Made by a program: the position numbers and the translations under genes. DNA of 25,721 nt from CAYOHP01 sp964403795 [NCBI: uncultured bacterium] (GTDB lineage Bacteria; Muiribacteriota; UBA6191; CAZXTJ01): positions 1 through 25,721 of the forward strand of contig CAYOHP010000099.1 in the NCBI GenBank assembly GCA_964403795.1, written 5' to 3'. The notes below the pieces were generated by a model that did no database searches, was not told where the DNA came from, and saw only the letters and a list, made by a program, of their open reading frames with translations. Shown in pieces: positions 7,575 to 14,830 of the stretch; position 1 is the stretch's first letter, and each line of letters starts with the position of its first letter.

Positions 7575-8150
7575 ATGGGCAGGCCTGGACGTCGACCGGC
7601 CAGCGACGACACCCCCCGGAGGATCCGGGAAGCCGCCGAGCTCGCCTTCGCCCGGGACGGGTTCGCCGCCACCCGGCTCGAGGACGTGGCCGCGGCCGCC
7701 GGGATCACCCGGCCGTCCCTGCTCCACCACTTCGGCAGCAAGCAGGACCTCTACCGGGAGGTGCTGGTCTCCGCGGTCGCCACCCTCGCCGAGGAGCTGC
7801 GGGGGATCCTGGCCCGGACCGGAGGCAAGGATCCGGTGATCGGGGCCGCCCGGGCCTACCACCGCTTCCTGGAGAAGCGTCCCGGGGTCGCCCGCCTGGT
7901 GGTGCGCGAGCTGCTGGACGGGGACGTGGCCGGGCCCAGCCTGACCGGTGCCATCGAGCAGCTGGTCGAGGAAGTGGCGGCCCTGCTCGCGGGGGGACGG
8001 GACCGATGGATCCGGCGTGCCCTGGTGGCGTTCATGGCCGACGGACTGCTGAGGGCCGCGGCCGGGGAGCGGGGCTCCGGTCTCTGGCGCAGTCCTCCGG
8101 GCTGGGAGCGGGAGTTGGCCGAGCGCCTGACGCGAAAGGGGTCGTCGTGA
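7575..8150 (+). CDS. TetR/AcrR-family transcriptional regulator
   Basis: A 191-residue protein. I chose the ATG at 7575 because it follows GGGGAGAGGG and places the DNA-binding domain at the N-terminus; upstream in-frame starts would add residues encoded by the promoter region. The helix-turn-helix is clear: AFARDGFAATRLEDVAAAAGITRPSLLHHFGSKQDLYREV spans about residues 21-60 and contains the conserved HHFGSKQDLY signature. The C-terminal ligand-binding part is divergent, so the effector cannot be named. The gene overlaps the di-iron protein gene by four bases (GTGA), so the two are co-translated. It probably represses its own operon and perhaps the divergent hydrolase via the palindrome at 7492-7509; known TetR proteins in such layouts often respond to a substrate of the controlled enzymes. 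Confidence 0.92.
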   Translation: MGRPGRRPASDDTPRRIREAAELAFARDGFAATRLEDVAAAAGITRPSLLHHFGSKQDLYREVLVSAVATLAEELRGILARTGGKDPVIGAARAYHRFLEKRPGVARLVVRELLDGDVAGPSLTGAIEQLVEEVAALLAGGRDRWIRRALVAFMADGLLRAAAGERGSGLWRSPPGWERELAERLTRKGSS

Positions 8151-9283
8151 GTCCTGGGGATCGTGTGGCGGACCTCGTCTCGCTGGTGGGACGGATGGCG
8201 CGGGGCAGCCATCCCCGGGTGCTCCTCGATCTGGTGCGCCCGGCACTCCGCGGCTTCCTCCTGGGACGGGGGAGGGGCGAGACCGCCGAGGTCGAGGTGG
8301 CGCACTCCACGCGCTTCCGGTGGCGGTTCCAGGGCGACCAGCCCGAGCTGCAGCGCCTCTACCAGGCGGCCAAGCGGGACCAGTGGGACGGGGACACCCG
8401 CCTCGACTGGGGGCGGAGCGTGGACCCGCTCGATCCCGAGGTCGAGATCCTGGCCGAGGACCTGCTCCCGCTGCCGGACATCCCGACCTACCGGAAGCTG
8501 CCGGCCGGCGAGAAGCGTCGCCACCGGGCGGGCCTGCTCGCCTGGATGCTCTCCCAGTTCCTCCATGGCGAGCAGGGCGCCCTCTATGCCGCCTGCCAGG
8601 TGGTACAGGCCATCGACGGTGCCGACGGCAAGCTCTTCGGTGCCACGCAGGTGGTCGACGAGGGGCGCCACGTGGAGGTCTTCCACCGCTACCTCGAGGA
8701 GAAGCTCGGGAAGCTCTACCTGGTGAACGACAACCTCTACACCATCCTCGATGCCCTGATGACCGACCGGCGCTGGGACGTGAAGTTCCTGGGGATGCAG
8801 ATCATGATCGAGGGCCTGGCCCTGGGTGCCTTCGGGGTGCTCCGGGGCGCCACCCGCGAGCCGCTGCTCCGCGACCTCCTGGGCGCGGTGATCACCGACG
8901 AGGCGCGGCATGTGCACTACGGGGTGGTGGCCCTGAGGGACCACCTCTCGGGGCTCGCCGAGGGCGAACGCCGGGAGCGCGAGGACTGGGCCTTCGAGGT
9001 GGCGGTCATGATGCGGGACCGGTTCCTGGCCCACGAGTTCTACGACGAGTTCTACGGACACTGCATGACGCGCCGGGAGTGGGACCGGAGGGTGCTGGCG
9101 TCTCCCTACATGGAGCGGTTCCGGCGCATGATGTTCCGGCGCCTGGTGCCGAACCTGAAGCGGATCGGTCTGCTCTCGGACCGGGTGCGACCCCGCTACC
9201 AGGAGCTCGGGCTCCTCGAATGGGAAGGCGGTCGGGCGGCCCCCGAACTCACCGCCCGCGACCTGCTCGAGGACGCCGCCTGA
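8147..9283 (+). CDS. ferritin-like di-iron carboxylate protein (possible oxygenase)
   Basis: A 378-residue protein with a GTG start in a GTGA overlap with the regulator. It carries a full set of di-iron ligands in two symmetric halves: Glu142 (HGEQ) then Glu172 and His175 (DEGRH), and Glu222 (IEGL) then Glu252 and His255 (DEARH). The first Glu and the ExxH Glu are exactly 30 residues apart in both halves, as expected for a four-helix bundle of the ribonucleotide reductase R2, AurF or ferritin-like type. A QWDGDTRLDW segment (79-88) lies before the bundle. No radical Tyr position can be assigned, so a ribonucleotide reductase role is unlikely, and no large subunit is nearby. Members act as N-oxygenases, desaturases or hydroxylases; the substrate here is unknown. 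Neighbouring epoxide hydrolase and aldehyde dehydrogenase genes would fit an oxygenation pathway. Confidence 0.85.
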   Translation: MSPGDRVADLVSLVGRMARGSHPRVLLDLVRPALRGFLLGRGRGETAEVEVAHSTRFRWRFQGDQPELQRLYQAAKRDQWDGDTRLDWGRSVDPLDPEVEILAEDLLPLPDIPTYRKLPAGEKRRHRAGLLAWMLSQFLHGEQGALYAACQVVQAIDGADGKLFGATQVVDEGRHVEVFHRYLEEKLGKLYLVNDNLYTILDALMTDRRWDVKFLGMQIMIEGLALGAFGVLRGATREPLLRDLLGAVITDEARHVHYGVVALRDHLSGLAEGERREREDWAFEVAVMMRDRFLAHEFYDEFYGHCMTRREWDRRVLASPYMERFRRMMFRRLVPNLKRIGLLSDRVRPRYQELGLLEWEGGRAAPELTARDLLEDAA

Positions 9284-9292
9284 CGCCGGGAC

Positions 9293-10960
9293 CTATCCGG
9301 GCCGCTTGCCCCGGACCACGGCCGGGAGGGCCGAGAGCTTGCGTACCAGCCCGGGCCGGTGCAGCAGATCGAGGGCGGCCCGGGTGAAGGCTAGACGCTC
9401 CGGGCCGTAGGGGTACCAGGCGTCCTTGGTCCCGGAGCTCCGGTCGTCGACCGCCACGTACACGGGCCGGACGTAGCCGAGCAGACCGGGGTCCCCATGG
9501 GTCCGGGAGCCTCCCGAATCCCGGGGCCCGCCCCATGGTGCCTGGGGCGCGGCGTGGCTGAAGAGGAGATCGTTGATCCAGAGCGAACCGGTCACCAATC
9601 GCCTTCCCACCCGCTCGGCCTTCTCGACGTCGCGCGACCAGACGCTGGCGCCCAGGGCGTAGGGCGAGGCGTTGGCCTCGGCGATGGCGGTCTCGAGGTC
9701 CGGGACCCGGCGGAGCGGGAGCAGGGGGCCGAAGGTCTCCTCCTGCATGACCAGCATCCCCGGGGTCACGTCGCCGAGCACCGTCGGCTCGTAGAAGAGG
9801 GGGCCCAGGTCCTCCCGGACCTTGCCTCCGCAGAGCACGGTCGCTCCCTTGGACCGGGCATCCTCGACCTGCTGCTCCACCTTGGCGAGCTGGCGGCGGT
9901 CGATCAGGGGACCCATCCAGGAGAGGGGATCCTCGCCGGGGCCCACCACGATGGCCCGGGCCGCCTCGGTGGCGGCCTCCGCGAACCGGGAGTAGACGCT
10001 CTCGTGCACGAAGCACCGCTCGACCGAGGAGCAGCCCTGGCCGGCGTTCATCATCGCCCCCCACACGATCCCCTGGGCGGCGGTGGCGACCTCGGCGTCC
10101 GGCAGCACCAGGGCCGGGTCCTTGCCGCCGAGCTCCAGGGAGACCGGGATCCCCCGGGGGCGGAGCGCGGCCTCGACCCGGCGCCCGGTCGCCACCGAGC
10201 CGACGAAGGTGAGCTTGTCGATCGCCCCCTCGACCAGGGCGGAGCCGGTCGTACCGTCGCCCGCCACCACGTTCACGACTCCCGTCGGGAGGCCGCACTC
10301 CAGGAGGATGCCCCCGATGAGCAGCCCGGTGAAGGGCGTGAGCTCGCTGGGCTTGAGCACCACCGTGTTGCCCATGGCGATCGCCTGGAACACCTCTCCG
10401 GCAGGGATGGCGAAGGGGAAGTTCCACGGCATGACCAGGCCCACCACGCCATGGGGGACCCGGGTGACGAAGGAGCGCTTGTGGCGCAGGTGGATCTGGG
10501 GGAGCGGCAGGGGGAACTCGGCGAGCAGATGGGGAGCGCGATCCAGGGCGAACTCGAGCCCTTCGAGGACCGTCATCACCTCGTAGTAGGCCTCGATCCG
10601 GGGCTTCCCGGTCTCGGCCACCACATGGTCGGCGATGGTCTCGGCCCGCTCGGCGAGCCGCTCCCGGAGGTGCCGGAGGATCGGGTCCCGACCCCTGGGG
10701 CCGAGTTCCTGCCAGCCCGGCTGGGCAGCCCGGGCGGATCGGAGCGCGGCCTGGACCTCCTCGGGGGTTCCGACCGGTGAGTCCCCGAGCGGAGTGCCGT
10801 CGGCGGGCCGGCGACGCGGCGCGGTGCGGGTCCCGGCGACCACCTTGCCGCCGATCACGTGGCCCGGAACGGTCGGGACCTGGGAGGGCTGACGGCGGGA
10901 CAGGTCGGCGGGATCGATGCCCAGTGGCTCTCCGTAGCGCATGAGGGTCGAGGGTATCAC
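9293..10960 (-). CDS. NAD(P)-dependent aldehyde dehydrogenase
   Basis: A 555-residue protein counted from GTG; an ATG six codons inside (at 10942) is an equally possible start, as neither has a clear ribosome site. All aldehyde dehydrogenase landmarks are present: MPWNFPF with Asn180, KPSE (203-206; Glu206 in the place usually linked to NAD preference), general base Glu276 in ELGGKD, catalytic Cys310 in GQGCSS, and Glu408 in EETFGP. It is longer than the typical 480-500 residues, with an extra 55 or so at the C-terminus (WYPYGPERLAF onward) and about 40 at the N-terminus. It lies 60 bases downstream of the gamma-glutamyltransferase gene on the same strand and is convergent with the di-iron gene. 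The substrate aldehyde cannot be deduced; succinate semialdehyde, fatty or aromatic aldehydes are all possible. Confidence 0.93.
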   Translation of the reverse strand: MIPSTLMRYGEPLGIDPADLSRRQPSQVPTVPGHVIGGKVVAGTRTAPRRRPADGTPLGDSPVGTPEEVQAALRSARAAQPGWQELGPRGRDPILRHLRERLAERAETIADHVVAETGKPRIEAYYEVMTVLEGLEFALDRAPHLLAEFPLPLPQIHLRHKRSFVTRVPHGVVGLVMPWNFPFAIPAGEVFQAIAMGNTVVLKPSELTPFTGLLIGGILLECGLPTGVVNVVAGDGTTGSALVEGAIDKLTFVGSVATGRRVEAALRPRGIPVSLELGGKDPALVLPDAEVATAAQGIVWGAMMNAGQGCSSVERCFVHESVYSRFAEAATEAARAIVVGPGEDPLSWMGPLIDRRQLAKVEQQVEDARSKGATVLCGGKVREDLGPLFYEPTVLGDVTPGMLVMQEETFGPLLPLRRVPDLETAIAEANASPYALGASVWSRDVEKAERVGRRLVTGSLWINDLLFSHAAPQAPWGGPRDSGGSRTHGDPGLLGYVRPVYVAVDDRSSGTKDAWYPYGPERLAFTRAALDLLHRPGLVRKLSALPAVVRGKRPG

Positions 10961-11020
10961 GGTGCCCAGCCGGCGCCGGAGGCGACCGGGGAATCCTGGA
11001 CGGGAAGCCCTCGCAGGCGG

Positions 11021-12622
11021 TCAGACCCGACGGAGGTGGCCGTTGCGTCGCGGGTCGCCTGCACCGCCCGGGTCGCCATGGGCATCGGTGGTCGCCAGGT
11101 GGACTCCCCCGAAGAAGAGCGAACGATCCGGGAAGATCCGGATCCCGGGAAAGCCCTCCGCGAGTTCCGCCAGGGTGGTCGCCGGGAGGCCCGGGCTCTC
11201 GAGGTAGGTCCCGTCGGGCTCGCGGTGGAGGCGGGGGCGGGTGACGGCTGCTTCCGGGGAGAGCCGGTGGTCGAGCTGGTCGATCAGTACCTGGAGGACC
11301 GCCGAGCGGATCCGGTTGGAGCCCCCGGTGCCGAGCGCCAGGAGGCCCCCCTCCCGGGTGGCCACCACGGTGGGACACATCATGGTCGTGAGGCGGCGTC
11401 CCGGGGCCTCCTGGTGGAAGCCCAGGGGATTGATGTCCTCCTCCCCCAGGAAGTTGTTCATGCCGTGTCCCAGGTCGGGGAGCATCTCGCCGCAGCTCTC
11501 GCCGTTGGAGGTGGTGATGGCCACGGCCATCCCGGAGGAGTCGACCACCGAGACGTGGGTGGTGTTGCCGGGGATGGCCCCGGGCCCCCTGGCCGGGATC
11601 TCGGGCGGGAGGCCCGCCCGCGCCCCGCGGTCCCGCAGCTCCCGGTAGAGCGGACGCCATCCGTCGAGGTTCCCGGGATCGTCCCAGGGATCGGGTCCCG
11701 GCGGCGGCTCCAGGCTCACGCCCGCGGCCCGGGCCCGCACCACGACCTCGAGCGCGGCGGCCACCTGGCGGTAGCGCAGGGCCGAGTCCGGGGGAGCCGG
11801 CGGGTCCTCGGACAGGAACGCCAGGCACCAGGCGACCATGGCGCCTCCGGCACTCGGGTATCCAGGGAGCATGACCTTGTGTCCCCGGTAGTCCACGCAC
11901 CGGGTCGGTCCCACCCGGGTCCGGTAGCCGTCGAGGTCCTCGGGGGTCAGCAGGCCCCTGGGACGGCCCCATTCGGCCAGCACCTGGGGCCGGAGGAAGC
12001 CCCGGGTGATCGGATCGGTCGCCTCCTCGCCGTACCTCCGCAGGCACGCGGCCAGCCTCGGGCTGCGCAGGATCTCGCCTTCCCGGGCGATGGTGCCGGA
12101 CGGGGCGAAGAGGTCGCGCATCCCGGGGGTGCGGGTGAGGATGGGAGCGAGGATCGAGAAGAAGTGGGCCTGGCTGGCGGACGCCGGGACGCCGTGCTCG
12201 GCGAGCTCCGCGGCCGGCGCCATCAGCTCGCCGAAGGGGAGCCGGCCATGGCGACGGTGCAGCTCGAGGAGTCCCGAGAGGTTGCCGGGCACCCCGGTGG
12301 CGGCACGCCCGATGTGGAAGACCTGGGTGGTCCCCGAGCCGAAGTCGACCTCGAGACCCGTGAAGTCCGCTCCGGTCGGGTCGAGCCGGGTGCCCGGGAG
12401 ACCCGGGACCTGGCAGAGGAAATCGAGGGTCTCGGCGGAACCCGTGGCCGGGTCGAGGACGGTGGCGATCCCCGAGCCGCCCGGGCTCGTGAGGCATGGT
12501 TCGGCGATGAACGCCACCGCCATGGCGGCGATCGCGGCGTCGGCCGCCGAACCTCCCCGGGCCAGCACTCCCGCCCCTGCGTCGGCTGCCTGGACGCTGC
12601 CGGCCGCCACCACACCACCCAT
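11021..12622 (-). CDS. gamma-glutamyltransferase-family protein (Ntn-hydrolase)
   Basis: A 533-residue protein with an ATG start. The family core is clear: an N-terminal ARGGSAADAAIAA block (21-33), SPGGSG (46-51), GRAATGVPGN (105-114) and the autocleavage and catalytic site PGNTTHVSVVD. Thr354 should become the N-terminus of the small subunit and the nucleophile. Downstream, LTTMMCPT (411-418) and GTGGSNRI (431-438) match the substrate-binding loops. Unlike E. coli Ggt, no signal peptide precedes the conserved N-terminal block, so it is predicted cytoplasmic. Some proteins of this fold are cephalosporin acylases or act on gamma-glutamyl intermediates rather than glutathione, so the substrate is open. 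It heads a likely two-gene minus-strand unit with the aldehyde dehydrogenase and is divergent from the transglutaminase operon. Confidence 0.9.
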   Translation of the reverse strand: MGGVVAAGSVQAADAGAGVLARGGSAADAAIAAMAVAFIAEPCLTSPGGSGIATVLDPATGSAETLDFLCQVPGLPGTRLDPTGADFTGLEVDFGSGTTQVFHIGRAATGVPGNLSGLLELHRRHGRLPFGELMAPAAELAEHGVPASASQAHFFSILAPILTRTPGMRDLFAPSGTIAREGEILRSPRLAACLRRYGEEATDPITRGFLRPQVLAEWGRPRGLLTPEDLDGYRTRVGPTRCVDYRGHKVMLPGYPSAGGAMVAWCLAFLSEDPPAPPDSALRYRQVAAALEVVVRARAAGVSLEPPPGPDPWDDPGNLDGWRPLYRELRDRGARAGLPPEIPARGPGAIPGNTTHVSVVDSSGMAVAITTSNGESCGEMLPDLGHGMNNFLGEEDINPLGFHQEAPGRRLTTMMCPTVVATREGGLLALGTGGSNRIRSAVLQVLIDQLDHRLSPEAAVTRPRLHREPDGTYLESPGLPATTLAELAEGFPGIRIFPDRSLFFGGVHLATTDAHGDPGGAGDPRRNGHLRRV

Positions 12623-12674
12623 GGTTCCCGCCTCGCATCTCCCCGCCGCTACCGGACCAGCCGGGCCCGGCGAG

Positions 12675-12680
12675 TGTAAT
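12675..12680 (+). promoter_or_regulatory. candidate -10 box for the transglutaminase-methyltransferase operon
   Basis: TGTAAT matches TATAAT at five of six positions and stands in an otherwise GC-rich 72-base gap. Transcription would begin about seven bases before the ATG at 12695. No good -35 and no Shine-Dalgarno sequence are seen, so the message may be nearly leaderless. Confidence 0.38.
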
Positions 12681-12694
12681 ACGATGACCTCACC

Positions 12695-14830
12695 ATGGCT
12701 CTTCCCCGCTCACCTTGCCTCCTCTCGGCGGCGTCGCTCGCGTTCCTCGCCTTCCCGGTGCGTCCCGACCAGCTCCAGATGAGGGACGGTTCGGTGCGCA
12801 CGGTCGCCAGGGTGGAGACGGCCGGCGTCGACCGGCTGCGGATCGGAGCCGACGGGGAGATCGCCCGCGACCAGGTGGCGACCCTGGTGCTCGGTACCCC
12901 GGACGGTTCGGGGGACGCGCCGGCCTCGGCCCCGACCCCGGCCTCGGCCCCGGCCCCGGCCTCGGCCTCGGCCTCGGCCGGTCGGCTCGCCGAGGAAGAA
13001 CTGGCGCAGTGGATCCGCCAGGCCGACGAGCTCGAGGCCCGCTGGCCCGGACACCCCATGCTCTTCCTGCGGGACGAGAGCACCTGGACCTGGCGCCCGG
13101 ACGGGAGCCGGAGCCGCCGGGACCGGTACCGCATCAAGGTCGTGAAGGACTCGGCGATCGCCTATGCCAGCTTCGGGGTGTCCTTCGATCCTTCCCGGGA
13201 ACGGGTCCACCTCGGCTCCATCCGCACCGTGCTCCCGGACGGGACGGTCCTGCCCCTCGATCCCGCCAAGGTGAAGGCCCAGGACGCCCGGAGCTCGGCG
13301 GAACACCTGACCAACCGGCGGGAACTGGTGTGGCGCCTCGACGGGGTGAGGTCGGGTTGCTTCCTCGAACACGAGTACGAGGTCGAGGAATGGAATCCCT
13401 TCGAGCCCGAGTTCCTGTTCCCCAGCTTCACCTTCCAGGCGAGGGCCCCGGTGGCGCTTTCCCGGCTCGAGGTGCGGGTGCCGAAGGGGCGCCCGCTCTC
13501 CCGGGTCGGCCGTTCCATCAGCCTGGCGGAGCTCGGGGAGACGGTCCGGACCGAGGGCGATCAGGACGTGTACACCTGGTCGCTCGGCCCGGTCGCACCC
13601 TACGTGCCCGAACCGCTCATGCCGGGGGCCGGGGACGTACTCCCCGGGATCGCGGTCTCGAGCCTGCCCGATTGGGACCGGTTCTTCGCCTGGCAGCGGG
13701 CCAGCCTGGAGCGGAACATCGAACCCACTCCGGAGGTGGCCGAGAGGGCCCGGAAGGTCGTGGCGGGAGCCGAGGGCGACGAGGCCAAGGTGGCGGCGCT
13801 CTACCGGTTCCTCCAGGACGAGATCCGGTACGTGTCGGTGAAGTCCGGGATCGGATCGGGATGGTCGGGTCACCCGGCCTCCGAGACCCTCGCCAACGGC
13901 TACGGCGACTGCGTGGACAAGTCGGTGCTCTTCTGCTCGATGCTCAGGACCCTGGGGATCCGGGCCCAGCCGCTCATCCTCATGACCAACGACGCCCACG
14001 ACATGGAGACCCGGATCCCGGGCTTCGACGCCAACCACTGCATCACCAGGGTTGAGCTCGGGGAGCGGGAGCTGATCCTCGACTCGACCACCACCGACTA
14101 CCGCTACCCCTGGTTCCGGTCCGACGACCACGGACAGCCCGCCGCCGACGCGCTGCGCGGCAGGATCCTGACGGTTCCGGTGCCCGCGCCCTCGGAGAAC
14201 CGGACCGAGCGCGAGGTGCAGCTCTCGGTGAGTCCCGAGGGGCGGCTCTCGGCCCGCGAGCGCTGGGCCGCGGTGGGTCCCTCGGAAGCATCCCAGCGCG
14301 GATTCTGGCGCAAGCGCCGGCGGGAGGACGACGAGAAGGTCTTCCGCGACTACTACGGCTCGGTGGCCCCCGGGGCCAGGGTCGTTTCCTTCAAGCTCGG
14401 CGATCCCGAGGACATGGCGACTCCCTTCGGCTTCGAGGCCGCCTTCGAGGCGGCCGACTACGCGGTGGCCGCCGGCGACCTCCTGATCGTGAAGCTCCCC
14501 TTCTTCGAGACTTCGTTCGCGGAGTCCGCCCTGGAGGAACGACGGTTCCCCATCGACTACCGCTCGAGCCGGGAGACGGTGATCCGCTACCGGCTGGAGC
14601 TCCCGCCCGGGACCAGGGTGCGGGCCGGTCCCCGCCCGGTGCGGCTGGAGACCCCGTGGGCCGCCTTCGCCCTGGAGGTGGAGGAGGGTGCCGGACGATG
14701 GACCCTGGTACGGACCCACCGGGTCCTGGGGACCGCGGTCCCGGCCGAGCGGTACCCGGAGTACCGGAAATTCCTGAAGCGGATCGAGGCGCTGGGGCAG
14801 GAGCGTCTCTTCCTGGAGGTGGCGCCATGA
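12695..14830 (+). CDS. exported DUF3857/transglutaminase-like protein with intact catalytic triad
   Basis: A 711-residue protein. Residues 1-24 look like a signal peptide (Arg5, then a Leu/Ala core). A short module with a RDGS...G...I pattern (29-66) precedes an Ala/Ser/Pro linker (75-95). Residues 100-330 have the beta-rich DUF3857 character, and a transglutaminase-like domain follows (345-470). Its Cys406 (GYGDCVDK), His448 (ANHCITRV) and Asp463 (LILDSTT) form a complete triad. A beta-rich C-terminal region (500-700) resembles DUF3858-type tails. Such proteins are thought to be periplasmic or surface peptidases or amide-transferring enzymes; the actual reaction is unproven. No Shine-Dalgarno sequence is visible. 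The stop overlaps the next start by four bases, and the downstream gene is a paralogue lacking the catalytic residues, so the two products may work as a pair. Confidence 0.88.
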   Translation: MALPRSPCLLSAASLAFLAFPVRPDQLQMRDGSVRTVARVETAGVDRLRIGADGEIARDQVATLVLGTPDGSGDAPASAPTPASAPAPASASASAGRLAEEELAQWIRQADELEARWPGHPMLFLRDESTWTWRPDGSRSRRDRYRIKVVKDSAIAYASFGVSFDPSRERVHLGSIRTVLPDGTVLPLDPAKVKAQDARSSAEHLTNRRELVWRLDGVRSGCFLEHEYEVEEWNPFEPEFLFPSFTFQARAPVALSRLEVRVPKGRPLSRVGRSISLAELGETVRTEGDQDVYTWSLGPVAPYVPEPLMPGAGDVLPGIAVSSLPDWDRFFAWQRASLERNIEPTPEVAERARKVVAGAEGDEAKVAALYRFLQDEIRYVSVKSGIGSGWSGHPASETLANGYGDCVDKSVLFCSMLRTLGIRAQPLILMTNDAHDMETRIPGFDANHCITRVELGERELILDSTTTDYRYPWFRSDDHGQPAADALRGRILTVPVPAPSENRTEREVQLSVSPEGRLSARERWAAVGPSEASQRGFWRKRRREDDEKVFRDYYGSVAPGARVVSFKLGDPEDMATPFGFEAAFEAADYAVAAGDLLIVKLPFFETSFAESALEERRFPIDYRSSRETVIRYRLELPPGTRVRAGPRPVRLETPWAAFALEVEEGAGRWTLVRTHRVLGTAVPAERYPEYRKFLKRIEALGQERLFLEVAP
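12920..12979 (+). repeat. GC-rich hexamer repeat encoding an Ala-Ser/Ala-Pro linker
   Basis: Tandem GCCTCG, GCCCCG and GCCCCGACC-like units encode alternating Ala-Ser and Ala-Pro residues 76-95 of the transglutaminase. It is a flexible linker between the N-terminal module and the main body, and a likely place for in-frame length change. Confidence 0.75.

Noticed and set aside
8147-9283. Small subunit of a class I ribonucleotide reductase
   Set aside because: The di-iron ligands fit the superfamily, but there is no large subunit nearby and the operon partner is a TetR regulator; a general ferritin-like oxygenase is the safer call.
9249-12638. A 1129-codon open frame on the minus strand spanning the aldehyde dehydrogenase and gamma-glutamyltransferase genes
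   Set aside because: It is a shadow frame: the residues are almost only Gly, Pro, Arg and Ala, with no motif, while two clear enzymes are coded in other frames of the same strand.
12920-12979. The hexamer run as a regulatory or mobile repeat
   Set aside because: It lies in frame within the transglutaminase gene and encodes a plausible Ala/Ser/Pro linker.
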